DNA of 38,262 nucleotides from Vulcanimicrobiota bacterium. Its GTDB lineage: Bacteria > Vulcanimicrobiota > Vulcanimicrobiia > Vulcanimicrobiales > Vulcanimicrobiaceae. The stretch is taken from the NCBI GenBank assembly GCA_003136355.1, contig PLED01000009.1:1-38262 (forward strand), read 5' to 3'. The notes below the pieces were generated by a model. It did not search any database and was not told the origin of the DNA. It saw only the letters and a list, made by a program, of their open reading frames with translations. Position numbers and translations under genes: made by a program. Below, piece by piece: positions 1 to 8,048 of this stretch (the stretch's first letter is position 1; every line of letters starts with the position of its first letter).

Positions 1-1448
1 TCCATGAACTGCGAGAGTTGCGACGACCCAAAGAACTCTTTGATCGCAGCGACCACCGGACGAATGTTGATCAGCGCCTGTGGCGTGACCGTTTCGATAT
101 CCTGGACCGTCATACGCTCGCGCACGACGCGTTCCAAGCGAAGCAGCCCAACGCGGAACTGATTCTGCAGCAGTTCGCCGACCGACCGGATACGGCGGTT
201 GCCCAAATGGTCGATATCATCTTTGCCGATCTGGCCTGTCGCGACTTTGATGAGGCGGCGGATAACCGCGATCATGTCTTCACGCGTCAAACTGCGTTTT
301 TCAATCGGCGGCATCTTCAGCCCGGCGTCTTTGTATTCGTCGACATAGACGCTCGGCTTCTCGCCGCGCATCTCCGGATCGGGATTGTCTATCCGGTATT
401 GAAACTTGCCGTTGAGCTTGTAGCGGCCAACGCCGGCCAAATCGTAGCGCTTGTCGTCAAAGAACAGCGACTCGAGCAGCTTCTCGGCGTTGTCCGCGTT
501 CTCGGGCTCCCCGGGACGCAACTTCTTGTAAATTTCCTTGAGCGCGTCCTCACGCGTCTTGACGTCCTTGTCCTTTTCGATCGAGTTGCGGACCAGCGGC
601 GAATCGTCGAACAGCTTGACGATCGCTTCGTCGCTCTCCCAATCGAAACCGAGGTCGGGGCGCGAAAGCGCGCGCACGAACGTCGAGACGTAAATCTTGC
701 GGTTCTTGTCGATGCGGACGCCGATGGTACCTTCGGTTTCGTCGTTCTTGGTGCCGTTGTCGGTTTCGAATTCGATCCAGGCGCCGCGGTTGGGAATAAT
801 GGTTGCGTTGTACGTCGGACGCGCGTTGGTATCGACGTCCTGGTTGTAGTACACGCCGGGCGAACGCACGAGTTGGCTCACAATCACGCGCTCCGCGCCG
901 TTGATCATGAACGTTCCCTTGTTGGTCATGAGCGGAAAATCGCCCATGAAAATTTCTTGGTCGGGTATGCCTTTGATTTCGCCGGACTCGGCCGTGATCA
1001 AGCGCACGCGCACGCGCAGAGGCGCGCTGTAGGTCATGTCGCGCTCGCGGCACTCTTCAACCGAATACTTCGGCTCGCCCAAACTGTGCTCGCCGAACTC
1101 CAGAACGAGGTTGCCCGTGAAGTCCTTAATCGGCGAAATCGAAGCGAATGCTTCGGCCAGACCTTCGGTCTTGAACCACTCGAAGCTGGCCATCTGCAGC
1201 TCGATGAGGTTGGGCACTTCCAAAACGTGCGGAATCTTGGCGAAGCTGATGCGTTCGCGCTTGGGGCCCGAATCTGCAGGCTGCTCAACGGTGAAGGCGC
1301 CGGTCGGCATCGGGAAGGTGCTGGGCTGCACGGTTCCGGGAGCGCCGTCGATCTGCCCGGCCGTGCGCCGCGATCTCCCTTGCGCAGTCTCGGTACCACG
1401 GCTGCGCCGCGGCTTCGGCTGGGATTTGGGAGCCGTCGCTTTCGCCAT
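1..1448 (-). CDS. rpoB: RNA polymerase beta subunit, N-terminal part (runs off the left edge)
   Basis: This is the beginning of the beta subunit of RNA polymerase, the catalytic partner of beta-prime. About 482 codons are visible, and the frame stays open to the window edge. The conserved start of the protein reads [15 protein letters not shown] (residues 71-85), followed by the MGDFPLMT block, [20 protein letters not shown] and a TNARPTY stretch, all typical of the RpoB protrusion and lobe. The ATG at 1448 lies behind a purine-rich AGAGAGAAA. It gives a basic, proline-rich tail of about 65 residues before the conserved core, longer than usual; an internal Met at residue 47 is an alternative start. 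No rplL or rplJ lies upstream, so rpoB begins a transcription unit here. Confidence 0.97.
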   Translation of the reverse strand, partial: MAKATAPKSQPKPRRSRGTETAQGRSRRTAGQIDGAPGTVQPSTFPMPTGAFTVEQPADSGPKRERISFAKIPHVLEVPNLIELQMASFEWFKTEGLAEAFASISPIKDFTGNLVLEFGEHSLGEPKYSVEECRERDMTYSAPLRVRVRLITAESGEIKGIPDQEIFMGDFPLMTNKGTFMINGAERVIVSQLVRSPGVYYNQDVDTNARPTYNATIIPNRGAWIEFETDNGTKNDETEGTIGVRIDKNRKIYVSTFVRALSRPDLGFDWESDEAIVKLFDDSPLVRNSIEKDKDVKTREDALKEIYKKLRPGEPENADNAEKLLESLFFDDKRYDLAGVGRYKLNGKFQYRIDNPDPEMRGEKPSVYVDEYKDAGLKMPPIEKRSLTREDMIAVIRRLIKVATGQIGKDDIDHLGNRRIRSVGELLQNQFRVGLLRLERVVRERMTVQDIETVTPQALINIRPVVAAIKEFFGSSQLSQFM

Positions 1449-1513
1449 TACAATTTCTCTCTCTTCGGTGGTATATAAGGAAGGAAGCGGATCGTGGCCG
1501 CCGCGAGCACACG

Positions 1514-1564
1514 AAAAAGAACGACGCCGACCACCCCGCTCGTGGTGACTCGTTCTTTCTTTTT
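1514..1564 (-). terminator. Terminator-like hairpin in the rpoB leader (possible attenuator)
   Basis: On the minus strand a 9-bp outer stem AAAGAACGA/TCGTTCTTT encloses a second stem ACCAC/GTGGT, and the 3' arm runs straight into a T run. It lies inside the roughly 140-nt leader between the proposed rpoB promoter and its ATG. It therefore cannot end an upstream gene and looks like an attenuator. The plus strand also has a T-rich tract after the stem, so it could work in both directions. Confidence 0.55.
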
Positions 1565-1594
1565 ATATGCCTAGCGGCCAGGGCACAGGCGAAT

Positions 1595-1623
1595 AGTATA
1601 TCACCCGTCCAAAATCACTACAA
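1595..1623 (-). promoter_or_regulatory. Predicted sigma-70-type promoter of rpoB
   Basis: On the minus strand TTGTAG (1623-1618) and TATACT (1600-1595) are separated by exactly 17 bp. The predicted start near 1588 gives a leader of about 140 nt that includes the hairpin at 1514-1564. This is a motif match only. Confidence 0.5.
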
Positions 1624-1674
1624 GGGCAGAGAGGAATGTCCCCAGGGAGCCCTGGGTTACTTGCCTTGCCGGAC

Positions 1675-1839
1675 CTACTCGGCCGGTTGGCTCAGGAGCG
1701 CGCGGCCAGAGCGGCGGCCACGGTGAAGGCGGTCGAAGATTTTGTGTCCGAAAAGCAGCGCAAACAGCCAAGCGATTGGCAACAAAGCTGTGAAAAAGAA
1801 AATCTCTTCAACCACAAAGGGTTGGTGATGTCGGGACAT
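1675..1839 (-). CDS. Possible small membrane protein (54 aa)
   Basis: A short open frame starts at ATG 1839. It has one strongly hydrophobic segment (residues about 12-32, containing FFFTALLPIAWLFALLF) followed by a basic, Arg-rich tail, the layout of a small inner-membrane protein. The family is not recognised. No convincing ribosome-binding site is seen, and the frame remains open upstream to 1968. It lies in the 458-bp gap between rpoB and the first plus-strand gene, and its stop is about 50 bp before the rpoB promoter. It could be chance. Confidence 0.3.
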   Translation of the reverse strand: MSRHHQPFVVEEIFFFTALLPIAWLFALLFGHKIFDRLHRGRRSGRALLSQPAE

Positions 1840-1906
1840 GTTACGGGGGAGTCTATCACACGCTTGCCCCGCGTGGCAAGTCCGGGATCGTGGAAGAACA
1901 TAATGA

Positions 1907-2341
1907 ATGAATTGGTCGATCGACTCCGCCGACGCGTTCTCGGTCGCGCGCGTGCGCCGCAGCGCCATTGACGAGGTACGCGGGCTCGCCGCGGATCCCG
2001 GCGCAGACCTGTTCGCGCTCGAGCTGGTACTCGGTGAGTTGCTTGCAGCTGAAACTGAGCGCGGGCATTGGGCGCTGGCCGTGTCGGTGGAAAGCGAGCT
2101 GGCGGGTCCGACGATTCATTTGTACGCGCAGGGCCCGCCCGCAATCGGTGTTGGTCGCAACGAATACCGCCGAGCGATTTTGCTGGGAACGCGAATTCCG
2201 CTCACGGTCGAGGCTAGCGCGCAGGGCACGCATATGGTTTTGCGCATGCCGTCCGAAGCTTCGGGAGAAGCCATGTTCCGTTCGCGCGCTGAGGAGACGT
2301 ATCAGCGCGCGCAGGAGATCAGCCGCCGCTACACCTCCTAG
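1907..2341 (+). CDS. Degenerate RsbW/HATPase-like regulator (putative anti-sigma-type protein)
   Basis: This 144-aa protein has the pattern of the GHKL ATPase fold of the RsbW/SpoIIAB type. The segment ELVLGELLAAETERGHW (about residues 39-55) lines up with the N-box, normally ELVLGELLxNxxxHG, and a late THMVLRMP resembles the closing strand of the domain. The N-box asparagine that holds Mg-ATP is replaced by Ala-Glu, so ATP binding is doubtful. The C-terminal tail is helical and charged. A GGAAG lies 11 nt before ATG 1907. A perfect 6-bp inverted repeat, CTTGCC/GGCAAG (1863-1880), sits just upstream and could be an operator or chance. Role as an anti-sigma factor is inference from fold only. 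Confidence 0.6.
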   Translation: MNWSIDSADAFSVARVRRSAIDEVRGLAADPGADLFALELVLGELLAAETERGHWALAVSVESELAGPTIHLYAQGPPAIGVGRNEYRRAILLGTRIPLTVEASAQGTHMVLRMPSEASGEAMFRSRAEETYQRAQEISRRYTS

Positions 2342-2363
2342 CCTCGCGTGATGAGGCGCTAGC

Positions 2364-3059
2364 ATGCTGTCGGGCGCAATCCTCGCCGCGGCCCTTACCC
2401 CGTTGCAAATCTTCTTTCATGCCGAAGATGCGTGGGAAGCTCGCGCGCTTCCGGCTTACGTCGCCTTTGACACGGTGATTACGCACCGGGACGCAGCCGG
2501 CATCGTCACCCGCGGAAACGAGCACGTAGTCCTGCGCACGTTCGATCATTGGTGCGCGACCGTCGAGATCGACCAAGGATTGGCGCAGCCGAAAACGAGC
2601 CGCGGACCCAACTGCGAAGGGCCGGCCTATTCTCCGCTCGGCTTCAACATTTCGTCGGTCTATCCGGGCAGCACGCAGCCCGATCCATTCGCACCCTCCA
2701 AACTTCCGGTGATCGCGCAGGTACGCGCCGCGCATTACGACGTAACGCTCGTTGGCGAAGAGCGACTCGATGAGGCGGACGTTTATCACCTGCTCTTGCG
2801 TCCATTGAACGCTCCCAACCAGTATCCGCTGCGCGCGCTCTGGGTCGATCGCGCCACGTTCCAGGTGCGCAAGCTGACGTATGCGGAAAACCCCGGCGGC
2901 TGGAGCGCCGCGATCGATTATTCTTTCAAACCGTACGGCTCGCAAGCAGTTTGGTGGATATCCGAGATCGACGCGAATTGGCAGCCCGCGCCCAATTCAA
3001 GAGACCGCGCCTTTTCGAGCACGCTCGTCGTGCAGAACGTGAGCTTTCCATCGCTCTAG
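2364..3059 (+). CDS. Putative exported protein of unknown function
   Basis: A 231-aa protein starting at ATG 2364 behind GAGG, 22 bp after the previous gene, so probably co-transcribed with it. The N-terminus (MLSGAILAAALTPLQIFF) resembles a short signal sequence. The rest is rich in beta strands and aromatic residues, with two Cys (in HWCATVE and GPNCEGP) that could pair outside the cytoplasm. The pattern LRALWVDRATFQVRKLTY resembles the half-barrel outer-membrane lipoprotein-sorting (LolA/LolB-like) folds, in which similar strands follow one another, but I cannot assign it. Its stop overlaps the stop of the convergent reductase gene by 4 bp. Confidence 0.7.
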   Translation: MLSGAILAAALTPLQIFFHAEDAWEARALPAYVAFDTVITHRDAAGIVTRGNEHVVLRTFDHWCATVEIDQGLAQPKTSRGPNCEGPAYSPLGFNISSVYPGSTQPDPFAPSKLPVIAQVRAAHYDVTLVGEERLDEADVYHLLLRPLNAPNQYPLRALWVDRATFQVRKLTYAENPGGWSAAIDYSFKPYGSQAVWWISEIDANWQPAPNSRDRAFSSTLVVQNVSFPSL

Positions 3060-3985
3060 CCTGCTAGGTAAGTCTCCCGGCCGGGCGGCGTCAGGAGATC
3101 GAGAGTTGGCCCTATCGGAACGATCCGCGTCGGGTTAATCTCTTCATGGGTCATGTAATAGTGGCGCTTGATGTGGTCGAAGTTTACCGTTCCGGCGATG
3201 CCGTCGATCTGGTACAGATCGCGCAGATAGCCCCACAGGTTTGGGTAGTCGGCGATACGGCGCACGTTGCATTTGAAATGCCCGAAGTAGACCGCGTCAA
3301 AGCGGATCAGCGTCACGAACAGTTTCCAGTCGGTCTCCACCGGATGCCCGGCGATCAGGTAGCGGCGGTGCGCTAGGCGTTCTTCCAAGCGATCGAGGGT
3401 TTCGAAGACGCGGTATGCCGCCTTCTCGTAGGCTTCTTGCGACGTCGCGAATCCCGCGCGGTACACGCCGTTATTGACGGTTTCGTAGATGAGCTCGTTG
3501 AGCGCGTCGATCTCGTCGCGGTGCGCGGCCGGATACAGATCGACGTGGTTTTTTGCAACCGTTTCGAACTTCGTCTCGAACGCGCGCATGATGTCGTCGT
3601 CGGAGTTGTTGACGATCCGCCCGGCATGCTTGTCCCAAAGCGCCGGCACGGTCACGCGTCCACGGTAATCCGGATCGCCGGCCGCATAAGCCTCACTCAA
3701 GAACGCGAAGCCGTTGATCGGGTCGCGCGAATATCCGGGCCCGTCCCGGAACGCCCACCCGCGGTCGTCGCGGATCGGATCGACGGCGCTCATGCTTATC
3801 GCATCTTCGAGGCCCTTCAGCTTGCGCGCGATGATCGCGCGCGAGGCCCACGGACACGCCCACGACACGTACAGATGATAGCGCCCGGCTTCCCCCGCAA
3901 TGGGCTCGCGAAACGCGTCGTCCTGGCGCTGAAAGTCTCCGCCGCTTTGCTCGTCGGGGAACTGCGCCCGCACCGTTTCCGGCAC
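3056..3985 (-). CDS. Glutathionyl-hydroquinone reductase (GST Xi class, YqjG/ECM4 family)
   Basis: The 309-aa protein matches S-glutathionyl-(chloro)hydroquinone reductases, which remove glutathione from glutathionyl-hydroquinones with release of GSSG. The signature VSWACPWASRA carries the catalytic Cys44, unlike the Ser/Tyr of ordinary GSTs. Further family features are DPINGFAFLSEAY, VPALWDK, IVNNSDDDIMRAF and the helical C-terminal domain with IYETVNNGVYRAGFATSQEAYE. The start is GTG 3985, one base after the TGA of the multicopper oxidase-ZIP gene, so translation is probably coupled. Oxidases of the neighbour's family can make quinones from phenols and this enzyme repairs glutathione-quinone adducts, so a shared pathway is plausible but unproven. 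Confidence 0.9.
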   Translation of the reverse strand: MPETVRAQFPDEQSGGDFQRQDDAFREPIAGEAGRYHLYVSWACPWASRAIIARKLKGLEDAISMSAVDPIRDDRGWAFRDGPGYSRDPINGFAFLSEAYAAGDPDYRGRVTVPALWDKHAGRIVNNSDDDIMRAFETKFETVAKNHVDLYPAAHRDEIDALNELIYETVNNGVYRAGFATSQEAYEKAAYRVFETLDRLEERLAHRRYLIAGHPVETDWKLFVTLIRFDAVYFGHFKCNVRRIADYPNLWGYLRDLYQIDGIAGTVNFDHIKRHYYMTHEEINPTRIVPIGPTLDLLTPPGRETYLAG

Positions 3986-3986
3986 G

Positions 3987-5882
3987 TCAGCCGCTTAAGT
4001 CCAAGACCAGCTCCGTTGTAAGCGCGATCAAAAATCCGCAAGCGAGCATCGAAGTCACCAGCGGCGTGATACCCAGGTTCCGCCGAAGCACGGCCCAGAT
4101 TTCGCCGATCACGAAGACGAGCGCGCCGATCGCGGTCGCCAAAAACAACACCGAGAGAACCGGCGATTGGAACGTATAGCCGACCACCGTACCGAGAAAC
4201 GTCGGACCGCCGGCCACGATACCGGCCAAGCCGAGTTGCGGCCAAGTCGGAATGACGCGCCCCGAAAGCGGAGCGGCAATGCCGAAGCCTTCGGTGGCGT
4301 TGTGCAGCGCAAAGCCGACGATCAGACCGATGGCGATCGCGGTTGCGCCGCTTGCGGCCGAAGCGCCGATAGCGAGCCCTTCCGCGAAATTATGCGCGCC
4401 GATCCCGATCGCAATGACTGCGGCCAGCACCAGCGGCTGGTGAAGCGACGAGGCGGCGCGGCTGCTCAGCTTATTCGCGACGAAGCCCAATCCGACCAGT
4501 CCCGCGAACAGTCCGCCGACGTAGGCAATCGCAAGCGAAATGACTCCCGACGGTGCGCCGCCGCCGTGCCAGAATCGCGCCGCCTGCGCCAGCGGCGCGG
4601 TTGCGCTTGCCGCAATCTCGACGACCAAGTACACGAGGATTCCGATCGCGAGCGCGTTTAATGCGGCCATGACCGAAGGCGACACGTTGCGCATGCGCGC
4701 CACCGGCAATCCGAGAAATATCGTGAGTCCGGCGATCGCGCCCAAAAACACGGTCATCCCGAACGACAATCCACCCTTCGAGCGACCGAACGACGGCAGC
4801 ATCGCGCGCATTGCCGTGTTCATCGCCGCACCCGTGTACGGGGTGCCCTGGTAGTGAATGGTGGTGACTAAGCCGTCGGGCATTCCCGAAGCATCCTCGG
4901 TATGGTCGATCACGTGACAGTGCACGAGCCACGTCCCGGGTATTTGGTTCGCTTGGATGACGACGTCCACACGCTGTCCGGGTCCCAAGAAAACCGTGTC
5001 TTCGATATCCCGGTACGTCACCGGCTGCGCGTCGCGCGCGACGATACGCTGATAATGCCCGTGCGTGTGCATCGTGTGCATGCTTTCGCCCGAGATGTTG
5101 ATCCAGCGAAGGCGAACGCGTTGACCTTTGCGCACCTCTATGGGCGCCGTGTACGGATACTCTCTTCCGTTGATCGTGAAATGATTTTCGCTCAGACTTT
5201 GAATCGCCCACGACGACAGTACCTCGACGTAGTCGCGATCGGATCGTTCCGCCGCAGATGCGTGCGTAGGCAAGACGACAATTGCGCCATATAAGCCGCT
5301 GTTGACCATCTCTTCGTTGTCGTGCGAATGATAGATGAACGTTCCGGGCGTGCCGGCGGTGAAAACGTAGCGATACGACTGGCCTTGCATGACGAGCGCC
5401 TGCGAAATGCCCGCAACGCCGTCCATGCTTACCGGAATTTCGTGAATGCCGTGCAGATGCAGCGTGTCGGGAGTGCTCTGCTCGTTGCGGTAATCGATCA
5501 CGACGCGATCGCCCTGATGCACGACCAGCGTCGGGCCGGGGACGACGCCGTTATAGGTCTTGGCCATCACCGTCAGTCCGGGCTGGAGCGTCCAGGGAGC
5601 GTCGCGCTCCACCAGATGAAAAGTTCGCGTGCGTCCGCTGGACTGCGCGACCGCTCCAAAGGTTCCGTCTTCGCGCCGTGTCAGCCGGGACTCGCCCGGG
5701 TAAGGGGTCGCGGTGGGAATGGCTCCGCGAAGCGGCTGCATACCGATCGCCGCAGGATTAACCCCGGCCGTCGTCTCGTCCGTGTCCGCCCATGCCGGGC
5801 CTGCGCTGAGGACGCCTAGGAGCAAGGCAAAAACGAGTAAGCCTCGCCTGACGATCGAATTTGGCACGCCTAATTTCTTCAT
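3987..5882 (-). CDS. Multicopper oxidase fused to a ZIP-family metal transporter
   Basis: A 631-aa fusion. Residues 1-32 form a signal peptide with a twin arginine (SIVRRGLLVFALLLG). Residues about 85-345 are a two-cupredoxin multicopper oxidase with all four copper motifs: HLHG 142-145, HSH 185-187, HTMHTHGH 269-276 and HCHVIDH 321-327, plus a late Met334. Residues about 372-631 are hydrophobic, with about eight helices, and carry the paired ZIP motifs HNFAEG (497-502) and HNATEG (527-532) of the metal site. The oxidase should face outward and the ZIP part sits in the membrane. ATG 5882 is chosen because the signal peptide begins there; the frame stays open upstream to 6188 without domain content. 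The reductase gene follows one base after the stop. The metal (Fe, Mn, Zn or Cu) cannot be told from sequence. Confidence 0.93.
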   Translation of the reverse strand: MKKLGVPNSIVRRGLLVFALLLGVLSAGPAWADTDETTAGVNPAAIGMQPLRGAIPTATPYPGESRLTRREDGTFGAVAQSSGRTRTFHLVERDAPWTLQPGLTVMAKTYNGVVPGPTLVVHQGDRVVIDYRNEQSTPDTLHLHGIHEIPVSMDGVAGISQALVMQGQSYRYVFTAGTPGTFIYHSHDNEEMVNSGLYGAIVVLPTHASAAERSDRDYVEVLSSWAIQSLSENHFTINGREYPYTAPIEVRKGQRVRLRWINISGESMHTMHTHGHYQRIVARDAQPVTYRDIEDTVFLGPGQRVDVVIQANQIPGTWLVHCHVIDHTEDASGMPDGLVTTIHYQGTPYTGAAMNTAMRAMLPSFGRSKGGLSFGMTVFLGAIAGLTIFLGLPVARMRNVSPSVMAALNALAIGILVYLVVEIAASATAPLAQAARFWHGGGAPSGVISLAIAYVGGLFAGLVGLGFVANKLSSRAASSLHQPLVLAAVIAIGIGAHNFAEGLAIGASAASGATAIAIGLIVGFALHNATEGFGIAAPLSGRVIPTWPQLGLAGIVAGGPTFLGTVVGYTFQSPVLSVLFLATAIGALVFVIGEIWAVLRRNLGITPLVTSMLACGFLIALTTELVLDLSG

Positions 5883-6041
5883 GAGCTCGACGGATTTGCC
5901 CCCTATTATTTCGGAGACTCGACGATCGGGGAACCGGCGAACAGCCTCACTCGGCGAGCGGTGGAGGATTGTGACTTTCCCCCTTATGCGGGTAGGACTA
6001 TCCCGACTGCTTCTATAGCAGAAAGATGCCCTGTTGTATTT

Positions 6042-6266
6042 ATGATGATGAACCCGACGTTCACGCTCTGGGACGAGATGAAGGCATATGCGAAGACCTA
6101 TGCAGCCTCGGATCGTCCGATGCCCTTTGACACCGAGTGCAAGCGATTGCTCCAGGAAATGATCGGAAGGAACTTGCCCGAAGCTCACTTTCGGGATAAG
6201 GCTTTCGAGTTTTACGCGGTAGAGATGTGCAGGATGATCTCTGACCTGCGACAGCCGCTTACCTAG
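6042..6266 (+). CDS. Hypothetical small protein (74 aa)
   Basis: A small charged, helical protein, start ATG 6042 (two further in-frame ATGs follow at once, so the exact start is uncertain; the frame is open back to 5961). It contains FTLWDEMKAYAKTYAA and ends with AVEMCRMISDLRQPLT; no motif or transmembrane segment is recognised. It is divergent from the multicopper oxidase gene, with 159 bp between the two starts. That gap holds G-rich and C-rich stretches but no riboswitch I can identify. Confidence 0.5.
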   Translation: MMMNPTFTLWDEMKAYAKTYAASDRPMPFDTECKRLLQEMIGRNLPEAHFRDKAFEFYAVEMCRMISDLRQPLT

Positions 6267-6360
6267 TTACCAGAGGCTGCCTCCACCCACGAGGATGTAG
6301 AGAATCGGCCCGATTCCCCAGATGAATTTCTGCGCCGTCGGTAATGTCGCTACTCACGCT

Positions 6361-6401
6361 GTCATCCTGAGCAGTGTGCCGCAGGCGCACGAGTCGAAGG
6401 G
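6361..6401 (+). repeat. Palindromic interspersed repeat, intergenic copy
   Basis: GTCATCCTGAGC (6361-6372) and GAGTCGAAGGG (6391-6401) flank a hairpin, GTGTGCC/GGCGCAC with a 3-nt loop. The same CCTGAGC...AGTCGAAGG frame around a variable hairpin recurs inside imuB (33168-33228) and, worn, inside dnaE2 (31023-31055). It lies in the 216-bp gap before the exporter gene, where I see no other feature. Confidence 0.75.
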
Positions 6402-6482
6402 CGGGTGCAGGATTATCGCGATTAAGATCGCGAGCAGCAACTTCATGCAGGCAGTATATGCGATCCGGCGGCCGCGGCCCTA

Positions 6483-7979
6483 GTGTCTAATCCTTTCCGC
6501 GCGCGTGCGAACGCCCCGGTCGCGCTGATCACAATCACCGTTATGCTCGGTCTGATCATGGCGATCATCGACGCCACAATCGTGAACGTCGCGCTGAACG
6601 ACATCGCCGGAAATTTGGGCGCGTCGATCGACGAGGTCGCGTGGGTGGCGACGGGCTACATTCTGGCAAGCGTCGTCGTCATGCCGCTCAACGGCTGGCT
6701 GACCGCTTATCTCGGGCGCAAGAATTTCTATGCCGGCTGCTTGGCGATCTTCACGATCGCATCGCTGCTGTGCGGCACCGCGCACAGCATTTGGCAGCTG
6801 GTTTTTTACCGCGTGATTCAAGGATTCGGCGGCGGCGCGCTTCAGCCGACCGCGCAAGCAATCTTGTTCGAGACCTATCCGCCGGCAAAACGCGGCGCGG
6901 CGATGGCAATTTTCGGGCTGGGCGCGATGGTCGGGCCGGCGGTTGGTCCCACGCTCGGCGGATACATTATCGACAACTACACGTGGCCGCTGATCTTTTA
7001 CATCAACATTCCAATCGGCATCGCGGCCTTCTTGATGACGCTGAAGTTCATTCCGAACCCGGCTTTCTTGGAAAAACCGAAAGGCGGCGTGGATTGGACA
7101 GGCCTTGGCTTGCTGACGGCGGGCCTTGCGTCGCTGCAGTATGTATTGGAGCGCGGCCAGCACGACGACTGGTTCCAATCGAGCACGATTTGGCTGCTCT
7201 CGATCGTTGCAATCGTCGCGTTGACGTGGTTTATCTATAAAACGATACGCGACCGGTATCCGCTTGTGGACATCCGCGTCTTTCGCTTTCGAACATTTAC
7301 AATCGGGAATATCATCGGCGTCGTCTTGGGATTCGGTTTGTTCGGAACGAGCTTGATCTTGCCGCTCTTCTTTCAAACCGTGCTCGGGTTCACCGCTTTT
7401 GACACCGGCATGGCGCTTCTGCCCGGCGCGATCGCCACGGCAATCAGCATGCTCATCGTCGGCCGCATGATGAACATGCTCGATTCGCGCATGCTCGTCA
7501 TTTTCGGCATGCTGCTTTTCGGGCTCTCGACGTGGTGGATGGGAGGCCTGACGCAAGATGCCGGATATTGGGATGTGTTTTGGCCGCGGGTCTGGCAAGG
7601 ACTCGCGCTCGGTTTTATGTTCGTGCCGCTGACGACGGTTACGCTCGGCGCCGTTCCCAAGGAAGAACTCGCCGGCGCGACCGGAGTCTCGGCGCTGATC
7701 CGCCAGCTCGGCGGCAGTTTCGGTATCGCCATTCTGACTACGCTGCTTGCCCGGCAGACCGCTGTCGCGTGGAGCGAGCTCGCTTCAGGCGTTACCAACG
7801 CGCACGGCTATTCGATTCCGCTCCTCACCAGTTTGGTCGCCCAGCAGTCTGCGGTGAACGCCTACGATTATCTGTTCAGGCTCTCCGCGATCATCTTCTT
7901 CGTCTGCGCGCCGCTGGTGATTTTCATGCGGCCTTCGCGGCGGGCCGCCGCGGCGGCAGCGGCGATGGCGGCCGAATAG
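6483..7979 (+). CDS. Drug:H+ antiporter, DHA2 (EmrB/QacA) family of the major facilitator superfamily
   Basis: The 498-aa protein has the 14-helix layout of EmrB/QacA exporters that expel drugs and lipophilic compounds using the proton gradient. Seen: the helix-1 motif MAIIDATIVNVALNDIA, the motif-A loop LGRKNFYAG, motif B RVIQGFGGGALQPTAQ, and antiporter motif C, GPAVGPTLGG. The C-terminal half has EELAGATGVSALIRQLGGSFGIAI, usual for EmrB. It starts with GTG 6483, for which no clear ribosome-binding site is visible; a TATATG about 35 bp upstream could be a -10 box. No membrane-fusion (EmrA) partner is next to it. The substrate is not predictable. Confidence 0.92.
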   Translation: MSNPFRARANAPVALITITVMLGLIMAIIDATIVNVALNDIAGNLGASIDEVAWVATGYILASVVVMPLNGWLTAYLGRKNFYAGCLAIFTIASLLCGTAHSIWQLVFYRVIQGFGGGALQPTAQAILFETYPPAKRGAAMAIFGLGAMVGPAVGPTLGGYIIDNYTWPLIFYINIPIGIAAFLMTLKFIPNPAFLEKPKGGVDWTGLGLLTAGLASLQYVLERGQHDDWFQSSTIWLLSIVAIVALTWFIYKTIRDRYPLVDIRVFRFRTFTIGNIIGVVLGFGLFGTSLILPLFFQTVLGFTAFDTGMALLPGAIATAISMLIVGRMMNMLDSRMLVIFGMLLFGLSTWWMGGLTQDAGYWDVFWPRVWQGLALGFMFVPLTTVTLGAVPKEELAGATGVSALIRQLGGSFGIAILTTLLARQTAVAWSELASGVTNAHGYSIPLLTSLVAQQSAVNAYDYLFRLSAIIFFVCAPLVIFMRPSRRAAAAAAAMAAE

Positions 7980-8048
7980 TCGACGAGAGGCCACCGAGGT
8001 CCGCCCAACAAAAGGCTCTTACAACACCGATCCAAACGAGGCGAGCTC

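Noticed and set aside
18-1478. Long open frame on the plus strand opposite rpoB
   Set aside because: It has no family features, while the minus frame is unmistakable RpoB; long antisense frames are expected in G+C-rich genes.
1636-1971. 111-codon plus-strand frame before the RsbW-like gene
   Set aside because: No recognisable features, no ribosome site, and it overlaps the better supported frame at 1907.
5883-6041. Possible metal-sensing riboswitch before the multicopper oxidase-ZIP gene
   Set aside because: G-rich blocks are present on the minus strand, but I could not match the conserved core of the Mn2+, NiCo, fluoride or guanidine classes.
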